In this document: positions 1 to 9,387 of the stretch, one piece after another
Layout: the number at the start of each line of letters is the position of its first letter
Position numbering within the stretch: the first letter of the stretch is position 1
Assembly (NCBI RefSeq): GCF_011170065.1
Contig: NZ_BLLH01000010.1
Coordinates: forward strand, 29,728 to 93,727
Direction: 5' to 3'
Source: Pseudolactococcus insecticola
GTDB taxonomy: Bacteria; Bacillota; Bacilli; Lactobacillales; Streptococcaceae
Length of the DNA: 64,000 nt
Position numbers and translations under genes: made by a program
The notes under the pieces: generated by a model
What the model was told of the DNA's origin: nothing
Databases searched by the model: none
What the model saw: the letters and a program-made list of their open reading frames with translations, nothing else

Positions 1-43
1 GATCCGAAGACTGGTACTAGCTTTTTTATTATCTTATAACAGC

Positions 44-2344
44 TTAAACTTCCATTGATAATACTTCGTGGAAGACACGGTGTGTCAATTCATGCTTTTG
101 TTCTTTTGTCAGGTATTTTGTATTGACGCAATAGCCTGAGATACGCACGATGACGTCTTCACCGTTAAGAATTTTGTCCTTAACATCTGCCAAGTCCATG
201 ACATTCAAATTGACATGTTGGCCGCCATTTTCAAAGTAACCATCGAGCACATCAACTAAGTTGTCCACCTGTTCGTCACGTGTTTTACCAAGCGCACGAG
301 GTGACACTTGTGTTGTCAATGAAATGCCATCATTTGCATGGCTAAAGTCGAGTTTTTTGAGGGTGTTCAGATTTTGCAACCAGCCACCACGCGCTTTGTT
401 AGATGGGTTAGCACCAGGTGAGAAGAATTCAACTTCACTTGTATTTACTGTGCCATCTTCGTTCAAGAAGACGCCACGGTGGACCGGTGAATTACCTGTT
501 TGTTTAGAGTAAGCAACGTTTGACGTGATCGTCAAAAGTGACACAGTTGCTTCAGCGTCTTTGTAAAGACGGTGGCTAGACAAACGGTTGTGGTATTCTG
601 CCATCAACCATTTTGCAATGTCGTCAGCACGGTCGTCATCTTCACCATAGCGTGGGAAATCACCGATTGTTTCATAGTCATAGATATAACCATTTTCATC
701 GCGGATAGGCTTAACAGTTGCGTATTTGATTGCTGACAATGTATCAACCGTATTTGCAAAGCCACAGATACCAAATCCCATGTTAGCGCGTTGACGGCTA
801 GGTAAGAACGCCATTTGAACAGCTTCATAGTTGTACTTATCAGTCATGTAGTGAATGATGTTCAATGCATCTACATAGGTATCTGTCAACCAATCGAGTG
901 ATTTTTCAAAGTTTGCTTTGACTTCATCAAAGTCCAAAACGTCAGATTTGATAGGATCGATATTGAAGACTTTATAATCACGATGCACGTCATCATAACC
1001 ACCATTGATACCTGTCAAAAGCGCTTTAAGTACATTTACACGTGCGCCAAAGTATTGGATATTATGGCGTTCATTTTCATTTTCAGGGTCGAGCGGTGAC
1101 ACGCAGCATGAGATACATGACATTTCGCCATAACCTTCTTTTGCCATTGTTTTCACGCCTTCATACTGAATAGATGAGTGTTTGTGACTCATGCTCATGC
1201 AATAGCGTTTAAAGGCATATGGCAACTCCTCAGCCCACAGTACTGTCAAGTTTGGTTCAGGTGAATTACCAACATTGTCAAGCGTGTTCAAGAAACGGTA
1301 ATCCATTTTTGTCACACGGTGACGTCCGTCGTTACCCATACCAGCCATAGACGTTGTGATAAATGTTGGGTCACCAGAATAAAGCGCATCGTATTCTTTT
1401 GTACGTGCAAACTTAACTGTACGGAGTTTCAATACAAAGTCATCCACAAACTCTTGGATTTCTGACTCTGTAAATGTGCCACGCGCTAAGTCACGTTCTG
1501 CAAAAATATCAAGTACGATTGGCACACGACCAAGTGACGTTGCAGCACCATTGATCACACGACAAACAGCCATGAATGCAATATTTGTCCATTGAATCGC
1601 TTCTTTAACGTTATTTGCAGGGCGACGAACGTCTAAACCGTACAAATCACCAAGTTTTGCAACTTCATCAATTGCTTGGTATTGCATGTTGATTTCTTCG
1701 CGAAGACGAATTGTTTCTTCATTAATTTCTTTGATGCTATTCCAGTCTGCTGCTTTTTCTTTCATCAAGAAATCAGCACCATAGAGGGCAAGACGTGTGT
1801 AAACACCAACGATACGACCACGTGAATAGGCATCTGGCAGACCAGTTACCGTATGGGCATGGCGTGCTTTACGAATGTTTGATGTGTAGGCACGGAAAAT
1901 ACCGTCATTTACTGTTGTAACATGTTTTGTATAGATTTCATGCATAGCAGGGTCAGGCGTGAAACCGTGCTCTTTAAGCGCAGTTTCAGCCATACGGACA
2001 CCACCTTTAGGCATAAACGACAGACGGAAAAGTTCTGAGTTTTGAAGACCATAAATCAACTCATTTTCTTGGTCGATATAACCAGCAGGAATGTCAGCAA
2101 TTGATGCCGCACGGTCGTTGTCCATTGGAAACGCACTTGCTTCATAGCGATCTTTTGTTGACTCAATGATTGCTTTGATTTTCAAAGAACGTTCAGTTGG
2201 TCCAGCAAGAAATGACTCGTCGCCGTCGTAAGGGTCGTAGTTATCTTGCACAAAACGAGAAATACTAGCCTTGTTTTTCCAAGAATCACCCTTAAATCCA
2301 GCCCAAGCTTCTTCAAAAATGTTTTCAGTCACTTCAGTTTTCAT
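44..2344 (-). CDS. pflB: Formate acetyltransferase (pyruvate formate-lyase)
   Basis: Glycyl-radical enzyme of the cytoplasm that turns pyruvate and CoA into acetyl-CoA and formate in anaerobic mixed-acid fermentation. The 766-residue product is slightly short for the family. The adjacent catalytic cysteines lie in SCISCCVSP (about residues 410-418). The C-terminal glycyl-radical loop reads RISGYCVN, where many homologues have RVSGYAVN. The start ATG follows a good AGGAGA ribosome site. The gene stands alone, with a cre-like site 74-87 bases upstream, as expected for a carbon-regulated fermentation gene. Its activating enzyme (pflA) is not in the window. The gene ends 43 bases from the window edge and no terminator is visible there. 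Confidence 0.97.
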   Translation of the reverse strand: MKTEVTENIFEEAWAGFKGDSWKNKASISRFVQDNYDPYDGDESFLAGPTERSLKIKAIIESTKDRYEASAFPMDNDRAASIADIPAGYIDQENELIYGLQNSELFRLSFMPKGGVRMAETALKEHGFTPDPAMHEIYTKHVTTVNDGIFRAYTSNIRKARHAHTVTGLPDAYSRGRIVGVYTRLALYGADFLMKEKAADWNSIKEINEETIRLREEINMQYQAIDEVAKLGDLYGLDVRRPANNVKEAIQWTNIAFMAVCRVINGAATSLGRVPIVLDIFAERDLARGTFTESEIQEFVDDFVLKLRTVKFARTKEYDALYSGDPTFITTSMAGMGNDGRHRVTKMDYRFLNTLDNVGNSPEPNLTVLWAEELPYAFKRYCMSMSHKHSSIQYEGVKTMAKEGYGEMSCISCCVSPLDPENENERHNIQYFGARVNVLKALLTGINGGYDDVHRDYKVFNIDPIKSDVLDFDEVKANFEKSLDWLTDTYVDALNIIHYMTDKYNYEAVQMAFLPSRQRANMGFGICGFANTVDTLSAIKYATVKPIRDENGYIYDYETIGDFPRYGEDDDRADDIAKWLMAEYHNRLSSHRLYKDAEATVSLLTITSNVAYSKQTGNSPVHRGVFLNEDGTVNTSEVEFFSPGANPSNKARGGWLQNLNTLKKLDFSHANDGISLTTQVSPRALGKTRDEQVDNLVDVLDGYFENGGQHVNLNVMDLADVKDKILNGEDVIVRISGYCVNTKYLTKEQKHELTHRVFHEVLSMEV

Positions 2345-2410
2345 GTTGTTTATCTCCTATTAGATAGAAATGGTGAACGATTCACCTGTTTTACTTTACA
2401 TCCCTATTCT

Positions 2411-2440
2411 ATCATACAGAAAACGTTTTCACAACCTGAA
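2411..2440 (-). promoter_or_regulatory. pflB promoter region with a cre-like site
   Basis: TGAAAACGTTTTCT (2418-2431, minus) matches the CcpA cre consensus TGWNANCGNTNWCA at all but the last base and is centred on a perfect GAAAACGTTTTC palindrome. It lies just upstream of TATGAT (2411-2416), a plausible -10; the -35 (TTCAGG, 2435-2440) is weak. A cre inside the promoter would fit CcpA control of pflB. The cre is much better supported than the exact promoter boxes. Confidence 0.6.
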
Positions 2441-2470
2441 ATTTGGTATTTTTTCACTTTCTTTTATGTA

Positions 2471-2496
2471 ACAGTTTTTCAAAAATAGAAAACTGT
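2471..2496 (-). terminator. Weak hairpin after the CorA gene
   Basis: Perfect 8-bp stem ACAGTTTT/AAAACTGT with a 10-nt loop, 16 bases after the corA stop. No U-run follows on the minus strand, so it may end or stabilise the corA mRNA without being a classical terminator. Confidence 0.35.
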
Positions 2497-2511
2497 ATCA
2501 TTTTCAAGCAC

Positions 2512-3426
2512 TTAAAACATACGTTTTCGCAACATCACCCTGAAAACAACTGTTGAGATCAAGAGAGTAATTGCTAATATAAACCAAAAAGCATGTGGCC
2601 AGCTTTGAAAAGGCAGCTTGACATTCATGCCATATAAACCTGCGATAATAGCTGGAATCGTCATGACAAAGGTCGCGCTAGTCATGATTTTCATGATGAT
2701 ATTGAGATTATTTGAGACGATATTTGAGAATAAATCACTCAAGTTTTCCAGCAATTTGAGCTGAATTTCCGTTGTTGTAAGCGCCTGTGTGGACTCGATA
2801 TAGACGTCAAATATCTTATCTGAAAAGCCATTTTCATCCTGATCACGCAGATAGGTCATGAACTTTTGGTAGACGGCAATGTTATCATCAAGCGCCGCCT
2901 CAAAATAAATCAAACTCTTTTGCGACCGAATGATTTCCATGATTTGCGCATTTTCCTGAGAATATTTGAGGTCTTCTTCGATTGAGCGCATACGTTTTTT
3001 GTATTGCGATAAATATTGGTTAAAAGAACGCGCCATCACATTCATAACTTGGTAAATAATCTCATGCTGGTAGCGTGCCGTTTCAAACGTGCGGGCAAAA
3101 AGATTGTCTAGATTGCACTCATGATTGAGCGACAGGATAACCGCATTTTCTTTTGCATTGACAATCAATGAAAATGGAAAAACTTCAATCGACCCATTTT
3201 CAGCCAATGGATACTGCAATAGCAAGAGGATGTTGCCATTATCATCAGTCTCAAAACGCGCATTTTCATCATCGTCGAGGATGCCTGCGATATAGTCAAA
3301 AGGAAATTGGTACCGCGTCGCAACCTCCCCGATTTCAGTTCTAGTTGGGTTGATAATATAGGTAAAGTCCGCATAGTCTTTCGATTCTGCTAATTGTTTA
3401 TTTGCCAGCTCATATTTTTTAATCAT
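2512..3426 (-). CDS. CorA-family divalent-cation transporter
   Basis: Membrane transporter of the CorA (2-TM-GxN) family, normally importing Mg2+ and sometimes other divalent metals; the substrate here is not provable. The 304-residue protein has a long soluble N-terminal part rich in charged helices, then two C-terminal membrane segments (about 245-265 and 275-295). The family signature YGMN lies at the end of the first, and the basic tail RKRMF follows the second. It is a single-gene unit between eno and pflB. The start has no Shine-Dalgarno sequence: a TATAAT hexamer ends only 6 bases before the ATG, so the mRNA may be leaderless. No alternative start lies nearby. Confidence 0.88.
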   Translation of the reverse strand: MIKKYELANKQLAESKDYADFTYIINPTRTEIGEVATRYQFPFDYIAGILDDDENARFETDDNGNILLLLQYPLAENGSIEVFPFSLIVNAKENAVILSLNHECNLDNLFARTFETARYQHEIIYQVMNVMARSFNQYLSQYKKRMRSIEEDLKYSQENAQIMEIIRSQKSLIYFEAALDDNIAVYQKFMTYLRDQDENGFSDKIFDVYIESTQALTTTEIQLKLLENLSDLFSNIVSNNLNIIMKIMTSATFVMTIPAIIAGLYGMNVKLPFQSWPHAFWFILAITLLISTVVFRVMLRKRMF

Positions 3427-3432
3427 GTTATT

Positions 3433-3438
3433 ATTATA
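3433..3438 (-). promoter_or_regulatory. corA -10 box, leaderless arrangement
   Basis: TATAAT on the minus strand, separated from the corA ATG (3424-3426) by 6 bases, which puts the expected transcription start at or next to the A of the ATG. The region upstream is the eno terminator stem, and no clear -35 is seen. Confidence 0.5.
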
Positions 3439-3440
3439 TC

Positions 3441-3469
3441 AAAAAAACACCTACCTGATGGTAAGTGTT
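3441..3469 (-). terminator. Rho-independent terminator of eno
   Basis: Ten-base stem AACACTTACC/GGTAGGTGTT with one mismatch and a tetraloop, followed on the minus strand by seven T. It lies 25 bases past the eno stop. Confidence 0.8.
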
Positions 3470-3493
3470 TTCGTCAATTTCTAAACTTGTAGC

Positions 3494-4858
<1,365 letters not shown>

Positions 4859-4871
4859 TTAATTACACCTT

Positions 4872-4900
4872 ATATTACCATTTACTTACAAATATTTCAA
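4872..4900 (-). promoter_or_regulatory. eno promoter
   Basis: TTGAAA (4895-4900), 17-bp spacer, TAATAT (4872-4877) with an extended TGG just upstream. Well placed for eno. Confidence 0.75.
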
Positions 4901-5017
4901 GAAAAAACATCTTATATTAGCATTTTTACTGAAAAAATTTTGTAAATTTTGAGTTGTCTGCTTGCCTTGCGCAAAACTGTATTTTATGAGTCTAGCATGG
5001 CCTTCATTTTTGTATAT

Positions 5018-5044
5018 AAAAAAACCTGCGACATCATGCGCAAG
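5018..5044 (-). terminator. Terminator of hpf
   Basis: Stem CTTGCG/CGCAGG (one G-U pair) around an 8-nt loop, followed by seven T on the minus strand, 26 bases after the hpf stop. Confidence 0.7.
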
Positions 5045-5069
5045 TTTCAAATTTGGGACAAAAATGGAC

Positions 5070-5621
5070 TTATTTTGTTTCAATCAGACCAATATTACCA
5101 TCTTCACGGCGGTACACAATACTTGTTGCATTTGTTTCAGCGTCAGTAAAGACGAAAAAATCATGGTCGATAAGATCCATTTGAAGCACGGCTTCTTCTG
5201 TATCCATTGGTTTCAAGTCAACATTTTTGGTACGAACAACTTCAATATTTGTGTCTTCGAGTTCTTCACTTGGTGCCAACTCTACAAAAGTTTCAAACGC
5301 TTTACCTGTGGCAACATGATCACGTTTTTTCTGAACTTTTGTTTTGTACTTACGAATTTGACGTTCCAGTTTTTCTTGAACCAAATCTACTGACCCATAC
5401 AAATCTTGAGAAGTATCCTCAGCACGCAAAGTGATGTTTTTAGCTGGAATAGTGACTTCCACTTTGGATGTTTTTTCAGCGTAAACTTTGAGATTTACGT
5501 GGGCAGTCAACTCTTGATTTTCAGTAAAGTATTTTTCAAGTTTGCTGATTTTTTCTTCAACGTAGCTGCGGATGCTGTCTGTTACTTCGATGTTCTCACC
5601 GCGAATGTTAAATTTAATCAT
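5070..5621 (-). CDS. hpf: Long-form ribosome hibernation promoting factor
   Basis: Binds the 30S subunit and pairs 70S ribosomes into inactive 100S dimers in stationary phase. The 183-residue product has the N-terminal HPF/RaiA fold (MIKFNIRGENIEVTD onward), a charged linker, and the C-terminal dimerisation domain (about 125-183, with HDFFVFTDAETN) that marks the long form of Firmicutes. I place the start at the ATG behind AGAGGTGA, 16 codons inside the longest open frame, because upstream codons overlap the promoter region and lack a ribosome site. It is a single gene between clpC and eno, with its own promoter and terminator. Confidence 0.95.
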   Translation of the reverse strand: MIKFNIRGENIEVTDSIRSYVEEKISKLEKYFTENQELTAHVNLKVYAEKTSKVEVTIPAKNITLRAEDTSQDLYGSVDLVQEKLERQIRKYKTKVQKKRDHVATGKAFETFVELAPSEELEDTNIEVVRTKNVDLKPMDTEEAVLQMDLIDHDFFVFTDAETNATSIVYRREDGNIGLIETK

Positions 5622-5651
5622 GATAGTCACCTCTTTATCTTTTATACTCTT

Positions 5652-5680
5652 ATTATACCTTGAAACCATTTTTTTAACAA
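5652..5680 (-). promoter_or_regulatory. hpf promoter
   Basis: TTGTTA (5675-5680), 17-bp spacer, TATAAT (5652-5657), giving a leader of about 25 nt before the hpf start. Confidence 0.75.
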
Positions 5681-5718
5681 ATATTTTCTGTGAAACTGAT
5701 TAAAATACTGAAAAAAGA

Positions 5719-8166
5719 TTATTTTTCTGTCACCTTAAAAGTCAACTCATCTGCACTAGCACCCACACTAACACTACTGCCTGCTTTAATTTCGCCAGAT
5801 AATATCTTGTCAGAAAGCACATTTTCCAGTTTTTTCTCAATCGCTTTTCTGATCGGGCGTGCACCGTATTCTGGCTCAAAGCCATTTTTAGCGATGAGTT
5901 TATAGGCAGGCGCTGAAATTTTTAGGGCAATATGGCGTTCTGACAAGCGTTTAACTAGAGGTTGTGCCATGATTTTGACGATGTCAGAAAGCTCTTTTTC
6001 AGCCAGCGGATGAAAGACAATTGTCTCGTCAATCCGATTGAGAAACTCAGGGCGATAGCGTTTTTTGAGTTCTTCCATGATGCGTGATTTCATAGCAGTG
6101 TAGTCTGTCGACGCATCAGCTGCACCAAAACCGACCGTTTTATCATCGCGTAATGACGTTGCGCCGAGGTTTGATGTCATGATGATAATCGTATTGCGAA
6201 AATCAACCTTACGACCCTTGCCGTCTGTGATAAAGCCGTCATCAAGGATCTGCAAAAGCAGATTGAAGACATCTGGATGGGCCTTTTCAGCTTCGTCCAA
6301 AAGCACGACCGCATAAGGTTTATTGCGCACTTGCTCTGTCAGTTGACCACCTTCTTCGTAGCCTACATAGCCTGGAGGGGCTCCAACCAGGCGACTGGTG
6401 TTGAATTTTTCCATATATTCGCTCATGTCAATGCGAATCAGGCTATTTTCATCGCCGAAAACAGTTGCAGCGAGTGCTTTTGCGAGCTCAGTTTTACCGA
6501 CACCCGTTGGTCCTAAAAACATAAAGGATCCCATCGGACGTTTGTCGTCAGAAATACCTGAACGGCTACGGCGAATGGCACTTGACACTGCGGTTACTGC
6601 TTCTTCTTGACCGACAACACGCTGGTGTAATTCTTTTTCAAGATTGATCAGGCGTGTCATTTCATTTTTGGTCATTTGTGTGACAGGCACGCCTGTCAGA
6701 TTTGACACGACTGAAAAGACGTCTGATTCACTGACTGTGGCTGACTTGGTTTTAAGGCTTATCTTTTCACGTTTGTTTTCCAGTTTTTCAAGTGTTTGAT
6801 TTAGCTTTTTAGCTGTTTTGAAATCATGACTGACAATGGCTGCTGCTAAATTTTCGTCAGCTGCGATGAGTTGTTTATCTAGATTGCTTTGCTCTGACAG
6901 ATTATTTTTAGCTGAAATCTTGATTGCGGCTGCGGCTTCATCAAGCAGGTCGATGGCCTTGTCAGGTAATCTGCGACTTGGCATATAACGCACGCTGAGC
7001 TGGACGGCTGCACGAATTGCGTCAGCATCAAAGCTGACATGATGAAACTCTTCAAACTTGGTTTTTAGACCTTGCAAAATGTCTATGGCATCTGCTGCTG
7101 TGGGTTCATCCACTGTGACTTTTGCAAATCTGCGCTCTAACGCTGCATCTTTTTCGATGTATTTTTGGTATTCGTTGAAAGTCGTTGCACCAATCAGCTG
7201 AAAATCTCCCCGTGCAAGCGCTGGTTTCATGATGTTTGACGCATCTGTAACGGAGTCTGTCCCGCCACCAGCACCAACAATCGTGTGCAGTTCATCGACA
7301 AAAACGATAGTATGGCGATCCTTGCTGACTTCGTCTACAATGGCCGTCATGCGATCTTCAAACTCACCCCGAAATTTCGTGCCTGCGACAACATTTGCGA
7401 TATTTAGCGACATGAGACGCGCACCTTCCATGCCAAGTGGCACTTGTCCGTCAATAATGCGCTGTGCAAGGCCTTCGATAATAGCTGACTTACCAACACC
7501 AGGCTCACCAACAAGGACCGGATTGTTTTTCGTCCGACGGCTGAGGATGTGAATCACGCGCTCGACTTCTTTATCCCGACCAATCATCGGGTCAATCCGA
7601 CCTTGTCTAGCGTCCTGCGTGACATCACGCGCAACAGAATCAAGTGTCGGCGTGATACTTGTCGCTGAAACACCATTTGCAGCATCACGTCTGCCCATCG
7701 GTGTCACTGCTTTTCTGATAGGCTTTTTGACCGTCATATTGCCAAGCTCGATCAAATCTTTGGTAATGTCGTCGATCTTGATTTTATTGAGCTCAAGAAT
7801 TTTTTTAGCAACGTTATCACGATCGGTCAGCATGACATAGAGCAAGTGTTCTGATCCGGTTTCTGTTAGCTGATTGAGCGCAGCAAGGCTGTCTGCATCG
7901 GCTAAAAGCTGCTCAACTTTTGGTGACGCTTGCAAGCTGTCAATATCTGAAAACTTATCTGGCAGGCTACTTTGCTCAATGACGTCTAGCACCATCTCCA
8001 TCGTCACATCACGGTCCGTCAGGATATTTTGCGCAAAACTATCGTTGCTTCTAAGCATGCCTGCAAGGACATGCTCCGTTTCAACATAATCATAACCATT
8101 GCCCGCAGCAAAGCCGTAGGCTGATCGGAGAATGTCTTGAAGTAAGGCGGTTTTTTCTTGTGTCAT
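5719..8166 (-). CDS. clpC: ATP-dependent Clp protease ATP-binding subunit ClpC
   Basis: Hsp100 unfoldase that feeds substrates to ClpP and takes part in heat-stress proteolysis. The 815 residues hold the N-terminal Clp repeat domain (about 1-145), AAA-1 with Walker A GEPGVGKS (about 220), a short coiled M domain around 400-460, and AAA-2 with GPTGVGKT (about 550). The sequence MGSFMFLGPTGVGKTELAK is typical of ClpC/ClpE. It lies 27 bases after ctsR in the same transcript, so it should share the CtsR operator. The ribosome site (AGAAAGA) is modest, suggesting partial translational coupling. ClpC normally needs an adaptor such as MecA, which is not in the window. Confidence 0.95.
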   Translation of the reverse strand: MTQEKTALLQDILRSAYGFAAGNGYDYVETEHVLAGMLRSNDSFAQNILTDRDVTMEMVLDVIEQSSLPDKFSDIDSLQASPKVEQLLADADSLAALNQLTETGSEHLLYVMLTDRDNVAKKILELNKIKIDDITKDLIELGNMTVKKPIRKAVTPMGRRDAANGVSATSITPTLDSVARDVTQDARQGRIDPMIGRDKEVERVIHILSRRTKNNPVLVGEPGVGKSAIIEGLAQRIIDGQVPLGMEGARLMSLNIANVVAGTKFRGEFEDRMTAIVDEVSKDRHTIVFVDELHTIVGAGGGTDSVTDASNIMKPALARGDFQLIGATTFNEYQKYIEKDAALERRFAKVTVDEPTAADAIDILQGLKTKFEEFHHVSFDADAIRAAVQLSVRYMPSRRLPDKAIDLLDEAAAAIKISAKNNLSEQSNLDKQLIAADENLAAAIVSHDFKTAKKLNQTLEKLENKREKISLKTKSATVSESDVFSVVSNLTGVPVTQMTKNEMTRLINLEKELHQRVVGQEEAVTAVSSAIRRSRSGISDDKRPMGSFMFLGPTGVGKTELAKALAATVFGDENSLIRIDMSEYMEKFNTSRLVGAPPGYVGYEEGGQLTEQVRNKPYAVVLLDEAEKAHPDVFNLLLQILDDGFITDGKGRKVDFRNTIIIMTSNLGATSLRDDKTVGFGAADASTDYTAMKSRIMEELKKRYRPEFLNRIDETIVFHPLAEKELSDIVKIMAQPLVKRLSERHIALKISAPAYKLIAKNGFEPEYGARPIRKAIEKKLENVLSDKILSGEIKAGSSVSVGASADELTFKVTEK

Positions 8167-8193
8167 CTGGTTATCTTTCTATATCAAATTCGT

Positions 8194-8637
8194 TTATTTT
8201 TTCGATTGGTCAAGTCTGTGGATCGTAGCTGTCAATAAAATGGCACGCTGCATGTCCGTCAGAACTGGGTGACTTAGCGTCGTCAGAAGTAAATTTCCCT
8301 CGTGCTCGGTGAGAAGTCCCTCATCAAAGAGGAGTTGTAAAAGGTCTTGTAACATGCTGACTGTCAACTTTTCAGGGATTTTCGCCATCATATTTGTCAG
8401 TAGCTCATGCGCCGTAGAATACTGGACTTTGACGATGCGAATGTAGCCACCGCCACCGCGCTTACTTTCAACTTCAAATCCCTTAGGAAGGGTAAAACGC
8501 GTTTTGATTACATAGTTAATCTGACTTGGTACAACACCAAAATGTGCCGCAATTTCCGAGCGACGTATCTCAATTTCTGCAGCCTGAGCTAATAGTTCCT
8601 TGAGATATTTTTCAATCATATCTGATGTATTTTTCAC
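8194..8637 (-). CDS. ctsR: Transcriptional repressor CtsR
   Basis: Class III heat-shock repressor controlling clp genes in low-GC Gram-positives. It has an N-terminal winged helix-turn-helix (NTSDMIEKYLK through VPSQINYVIKTRF), the glycine-rich wing SKRGGGGYIRI (about 50-60) that acts as the heat sensor in this family, and a C-terminal dimerisation domain. I start it at the GTG 9 nt behind AGAAAGGG, giving 147 residues and a canonical N-terminus. A second in-frame GTG 39 bases upstream would put the start only 6 bases from the CtsR box and has no ribosome site. It forms an operon with clpC and should repress itself. Confidence 0.93.
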   Translation of the reverse strand: MKNTSDMIEKYLKELLAQAAEIEIRRSEIAAHFGVVPSQINYVIKTRFTLPKGFEVESKRGGGGYIRIVKVQYSTAHELLTNMMAKIPEKLTVSMLQDLLQLLFDEGLLTEHEGNLLLTTLSHPVLTDMQRAILLTATIHRLDQSKK

Positions 8638-8682
8638 GAGATTACCCTTTCTGATGAGATTGTAGTCTATTTTCACGTGGTC

Positions 8683-8705
8683 TCTGACCTTTATTGACCA
8701 TTATA
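8683..8705 (-). promoter_or_regulatory. ctsR-clpC promoter with CtsR operator
   Basis: GGTCAATAAAGGTCAGA (8683-8699) is a heptad direct repeat with a 3-bp spacer, matching the CtsR consensus RGTCAAA-NAN-RGTCAAA with one change in each heptad. It directly follows an extended -10 box TGATATAAT (TATAAT at 8700-8705), so bound CtsR would cover the transcription start. The -35 region is weak, as is usual with an extended -10. Confidence 0.88.
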
Positions 8706-8801
8706 TCATGTAACGCTTTTTTTATCTACTTTGACGTTCTTTTTGCAGTGGCATGTTGGGTATATTTTTATATTTTATAATTGCGTTCAAATTTTTCATA
8801 C

Positions 8802-8837
8802 AAAAAAATCCTAACGCACTCGCGTTCAGGATTTTTT
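8802..8837 (-). terminator. Terminator of greA (bidirectional shape)
   Basis: Stem AATCCTGAACGC/GCGTTAGGATT with one bulge, flanked by A and T runs on both sides, 5 bases after the greA stop. Confidence 0.85.
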
Positions 8838-8841
8838 GAAT

Positions 8842-9324
8842 TTATTTATTTGAAACTTTGACGATTTCAACGGTCATTTCACCCACTGGCAATGGAATGA
8901 CAACTTTGTCCCCCGTTTTTTGGCCAATCAGCGCAACAGCAATTGGTGATTCATTTGAAATTTTGCCATTGAATGGATCTGCTTCTGCTGAACCTACGAT
9001 TTTATAGGTTTCTTCGTCTTTTTCACCAACTTCGATGAAAGTCACTGTTTTTCCGAGTGCCACTTCGTTGCGTTTGACACCCGCATTGTCAACGATTTCA
9101 GCATTACGAATCATCGTCTCCACTGTGGAAATGCGACCCTCGACAAATGCTTGTTCGTCTTTTGCTGCCTCATACTCCGAGTTTTCCGACAAGTCGCCGT
9201 ATGAACGTGCCACCTTGATACGCTCAATCACTTCAGGACGTTTGACGAGTTTGAGATTTTCAAGCTCAGCTTCTAGTTCTTCATAGCCCTCACGGGTCAT
9301 TTGATATGTTTTTGTATCTGCCAT
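8842..9324 (-). CDS. greA: Transcription elongation factor GreA
   Basis: Binds the RNA polymerase secondary channel and stimulates cleavage of backtracked RNA. The 160-residue product has the N-terminal coiled coil with the acidic tip ([15 protein letters not shown]) that positions Mg2+, then the C-terminal FKBP-like domain ending in [11 protein letters not shown]. The ATG fits the family N-terminus and no other start codon lies in frame upstream. There is no Shine-Dalgarno sequence next to it; AAAGGGGAG lies 44 nt upstream, and the sequence between can fold (see findings). It follows mltG by 63 bases and is probably cotranscribed with it. Confidence 0.96.
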   Translation of the reverse strand: MADTKTYQMTREGYEELEAELENLKLVKRPEVIERIKVARSYGDLSENSEYEAAKDEQAFVEGRISTVETMIRNAEIVDNAGVKRNEVALGKTVTFIEVGEKDEETYKIVGSAEADPFNGKISNESPIAVALIGQKTGDKVVIPLPVGEMTVEIVKVSNK

Positions 9325-9387
9325 TAGTTTAGTTGTGCGTTTCTCAGGTTTAACCTGCGTTAAAACGCTCCCCTTTCATTATTCTTT

